A stretch of DNA of 7,465 nucleotides from an uncultured Mycoplasmatota bacterium (GTDB lineage: Bacteria; Bacillota_I; Bacilli_A; RF39; UBA660), in contig CAMOFW010000035.1 of NCBI GenBank assembly GCA_946613765.1, forward strand, positions 1 to 7,465. The letters are read 5' to 3'. The notes under the pieces were generated by a model. It had not been told where the DNA came from. It made no database searches and saw nothing but the letters and a program-made list of their open reading frames with translations. Shown in pieces: positions 7,001 through 7,465 of this stretch. The position numbers and the translations under genes are program-made. Position 1 is the stretch's first letter. Each line of letters opens with the position of its first letter.

Positions 7001-7055
7001 CTGATAATAATTCAACTAAAGTAAATCCTTTATTATCCTTATTCATATATAACAT
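4041..7055 (-). CDS. Giant prepilin-like protein with InlB B-repeats and BspA-like repeats
   Basis: 1004 residues from the ATG at 7055. Residues 1-10 and the motif KG|FTLVELLSVIVIMG form a type IV prepilin signal: Gly10 precedes the cleavage point and Glu15 is position 5 of the mature protein; residues 11-36 form the hydrophobic stalk. Residues 37-150 form a small pseudopilin-like region with four Cys (47, 94, 103, 142). Residues about 155-446 hold four InlB B-repeat (Listeria-Bacteroides, Flg_new) modules, each with a GYF/GWF/GYW/GWY motif and ending in LYAxW or IYASW. Residues about 447-545 are an adaptor, 550-937 about fourteen 26-residue DUF285/BspA units (FDTSNVTNMAGMF...LTSLDVSH), and 940-1004 a cap (TGGRGTKFD...YARID...PGYL). 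There is no LPXTG. Prepilins usually have 100-250 residues, so this is probably a tip-like or membrane-anchored adhesin processed by a prepilin peptidase encoded elsewhere. The start could also be the ATG at 7046, since the binding site is weak (AGAG). Confidence 0.9.
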   Translation of the reverse strand: MLYMNKDNKGFTLVELLSVIVIMGIILLVAIPSVFGISKTIKDNMYCTKVHNLESAAKLYGSDYNDDFDDKGYIKVDVKTIIDNNLYKKETDECTLGDEDKGCVVDPRDESVMDNKTITIVKTGSRFYAYYDFSNEEDIVLCEGKKETDKFKHYDVALDNQGATYPGTTIVRDVVFGHEMPNIEVPRREYKVRLIDEYNHIDRTETVKYTFRGYFAAKNGGVKYYDESGKNVHYYNLPDGRPLYAVWTDKSINLPKQTLTGYEFRGWFTSRTGEDFIMQSGNYTPTSDITLYARWIPKVSTITFDNQSATVEGTKKIEATYNEAFPDITIPQKEYNVTLNYNGSTTPNTTLKSKNTFDGYWSQRNGKGTKYYDGTGKGIGVSKFTSNSTIYASWINGSITLPDASRPGYKLTGWYTAASGGTKVGNAGSKYNTSKNVTLYAQWKITDAVLNTGRNFNYAIKKLANPNSEKIGVYDYDSNIKNITISRILPGNNVTKIDVSIPNSDVPIYAWFDNGTIYLYSENTKIYLNPNCNSMFSYLSKIESIDLSIFDSSKVVYLSEFIYRTGVKTINLSGFNTTNVTSMYYMFYNNSNLTSLDVSHFDTSNVTSMAGMFAYNSNLTSLDVSHFDTSNVTSMSSMFSNCEGLTSINIKNFNTSNVTNMSSMFYGMKNLVSLDVSHFDTRKVTNMASMFQLASKLSTIDVSNFDTSNVTNMAGMFRYMWGITSLNLKNFDTSNVTSMADMFAGLYLTSLDIRHFNTSKVTNMAGMFDQMYYLKSIDVSHFDTSNVTNMSGMFGSNWSMEYLNLSNFNTSKVEDMSAMFYNMHTLKTIDLSPLDTSKVTNMSGMFAGMSGLTSIDLRPLNTSKVTNMSGMFSEMTNLKSLDLSPLDTSKVNDISFMFYRIDNIEILDLSTLDFSSVVYTNSFYRQGYGAGTRPLTPSVFTGKKLKTIYVSSSFALPKLDKTTVLFHNCPLLTGGRGTKFDSTNNTAEYARIDGVGGPGYLTRK
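4245..5408 (-). repeat. Tandem 78-bp coding repeats (26-residue BspA/DUF285 units)
   Basis: About fourteen in-frame units of 78 bases (one is 75) encode the FDTSNVTNM-type repeat. Most copies have diverged at the DNA level, but 5153-5195 and 5231-5273 share 43 identical bases exactly 78 bases apart. Another near copy of the core lies at 4911-4945. Such identity suggests recent unit duplication or gene conversion and gives scope for changes in repeat number. Confidence 0.9.
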
Positions 7056-7078
7056 CACACTACTCTACTATTAGCATA

Positions 7079-7087
7079 AGTATAACA
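7079..7087 (-). promoter_or_regulatory. Extended -10 promoter of the giant prepilin-like gene
   Basis: TGTTATACT (7087-7079) is a good extended -10. The expected -35 position (near 7102-7107) falls inside the upstream terminator stem and is a poor match. Transcription would start near 7072, leaving a leader of about 17 bases before the ATG at 7055, similar to the other promoters here. Confidence 0.55.
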
Positions 7088-7091
7088 TATC

Positions 7092-7126
7092 ACATAAAAA
7101 AATAGAACATATTTTTGTTCTATTTT
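7092..7126 (-). terminator. Rho-independent terminator of the acyltransferase-like gene
   Basis: A perfect 11-bp inverted repeat (7099-7109 with 7116-7126) with a 6-base loop is followed in the minus-strand RNA by a seven-base U run including the stem end. The TAG stop (7122-7120) lies within the 5' arm. This is the strongest terminator in the window and it isolates the prepilin-like gene transcriptionally. Confidence 0.82.
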
Positions 7127-7465
7127 ATTACATAATTAATATACTTATTATTTATCTTATATAATACTAATAAGATAATAGTATCTATAACAATAGTACA
7201 AATAAATAATGCATATTCATTAACTAAAAATAACTTTAACAACATTAATGTAGGGCAATGCATAAAATATAACCCAGTAGATAAATTACGAATAAGAGTG
7301 GTATTTCTATTTGATTTAAATTTAGTAAATAATATAAATAATATTGGTATAAAAATAATAAATGTTATATATAAACTACGATCATCTAAAAAACTATTAT
7401 TTCTTATTAATAAAGTTTCAATTACTAATATAATAAATAATATAATTGAACTTATAATTAATTTA
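7120..7465 (-). CDS. Acyltransferase-3-like integral membrane protein, C-terminal fragment
   Basis: An open minus-strand frame enters from the window edge and runs for 114 codons to TAG at 7122-7120. The start lies beyond the window. The product is strongly hydrophobic, with about four membrane segments: residues 1-19, 32-46, roughly 64-80 and 84-103 of the visible part. The segment IRNLSTGLYFMHCPTLMLL resembles the conserved Ser...Tyr-Phe-x-His motif near the C-terminus of acyltransferase family 3 (OafA/WecH-type) proteins, which transfer acyl groups to surface sugars or other envelope molecules. The substrate cannot be judged from this part. The short basic C-terminus (YKINNKYINYVIK) would face the cytoplasm. 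The open frame, hydrophobicity and a terminator right at its stop support a real gene. The family call rests on one motif and the membrane pattern. Confidence 0.72.
   Translation of the reverse strand, partial: KLIISSIILFIILVIETLLIRNNSFLDDRSLYITFIIFIPILFILFTKFKSNRNTTLIRNLSTGLYFMHCPTLMLLKLFLVNEYALFICTIVIDTIILLVLYKINNKYINYVIK

Noticed and set aside
1..7465. Mycoplasma-type genetic code (TGA read as Trp)
   Set aside because: Trp residues in the long genes are encoded by TGG and no frame needs TGA readthrough. TGA is not used as a stop here either, so the window cannot prove the code, but nothing calls for reassignment.

Overview
This is a very AT-rich window in which every gene lies on the minus strand. 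It looks like a Gram-positive-derived, Firmicutes/Bacilli-type genome, plausibly one of the uncultured gut lineages related to Mollicutes. The reasons are the strong AT bias, AGAGG/AGGTG ribosome binding sites, a SpoIVB-family serine protease, TasA/camelysin-type surface proteins and DUF285 (BspA-like) repeats. Trp is encoded by TGG, no gene here ends in TGA, and no in-frame TGA is needed, so the standard bacterial code fits. The taxonomic placement is inference.

Layout in transcription order, from high to low coordinates: (1) the C-terminal part of an acyltransferase-3-like membrane protein, 7465-7120, ending in a strong terminator; (2) a giant prepilin-like surface protein, 7055-4041, with an N-terminal type IV prepilin signal, four InlB B-repeat-like modules, about fourteen 26-residue BspA/DUF285 repeats and a C-terminal cap; (3) a short SpoIVB-like PDZ/S55 serine protease, 3978-3013; (4) an unrecognised 220-residue soluble protein, 2949-2287; (5) a 593-residue surface protein, 2211-430, with a SipW/TasA-type N-terminal segment and sandwich domain followed by BspA-like repeats; (6) 13 bases downstream, in the same operon, the start of a close paralogue of (5), 416-1, cut by the window edge. 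No stretch longer than 130 bases lacks a gene. The short gaps hold promoters, ribosome binding sites and terminators.

The main theme is surface display. Genes 2 and 5 carry the same type of C-terminal repeat domain and cap, but on two unrelated N-termini, one pilin-like and one TasA-fibre-like. Neither has an LPXTG motif or a C-terminal membrane anchor. This suggests adhesive repeat domains presented on two kinds of fibre or membrane-anchored subunit. A second theme is compactness: all four terminator hairpins overlap the end of the coding sequence, and the promoters that can be recognised imply leaders of only about 17 bases. The protease and the 220-residue protein have their own flanking signals and need not belong to the surface system.
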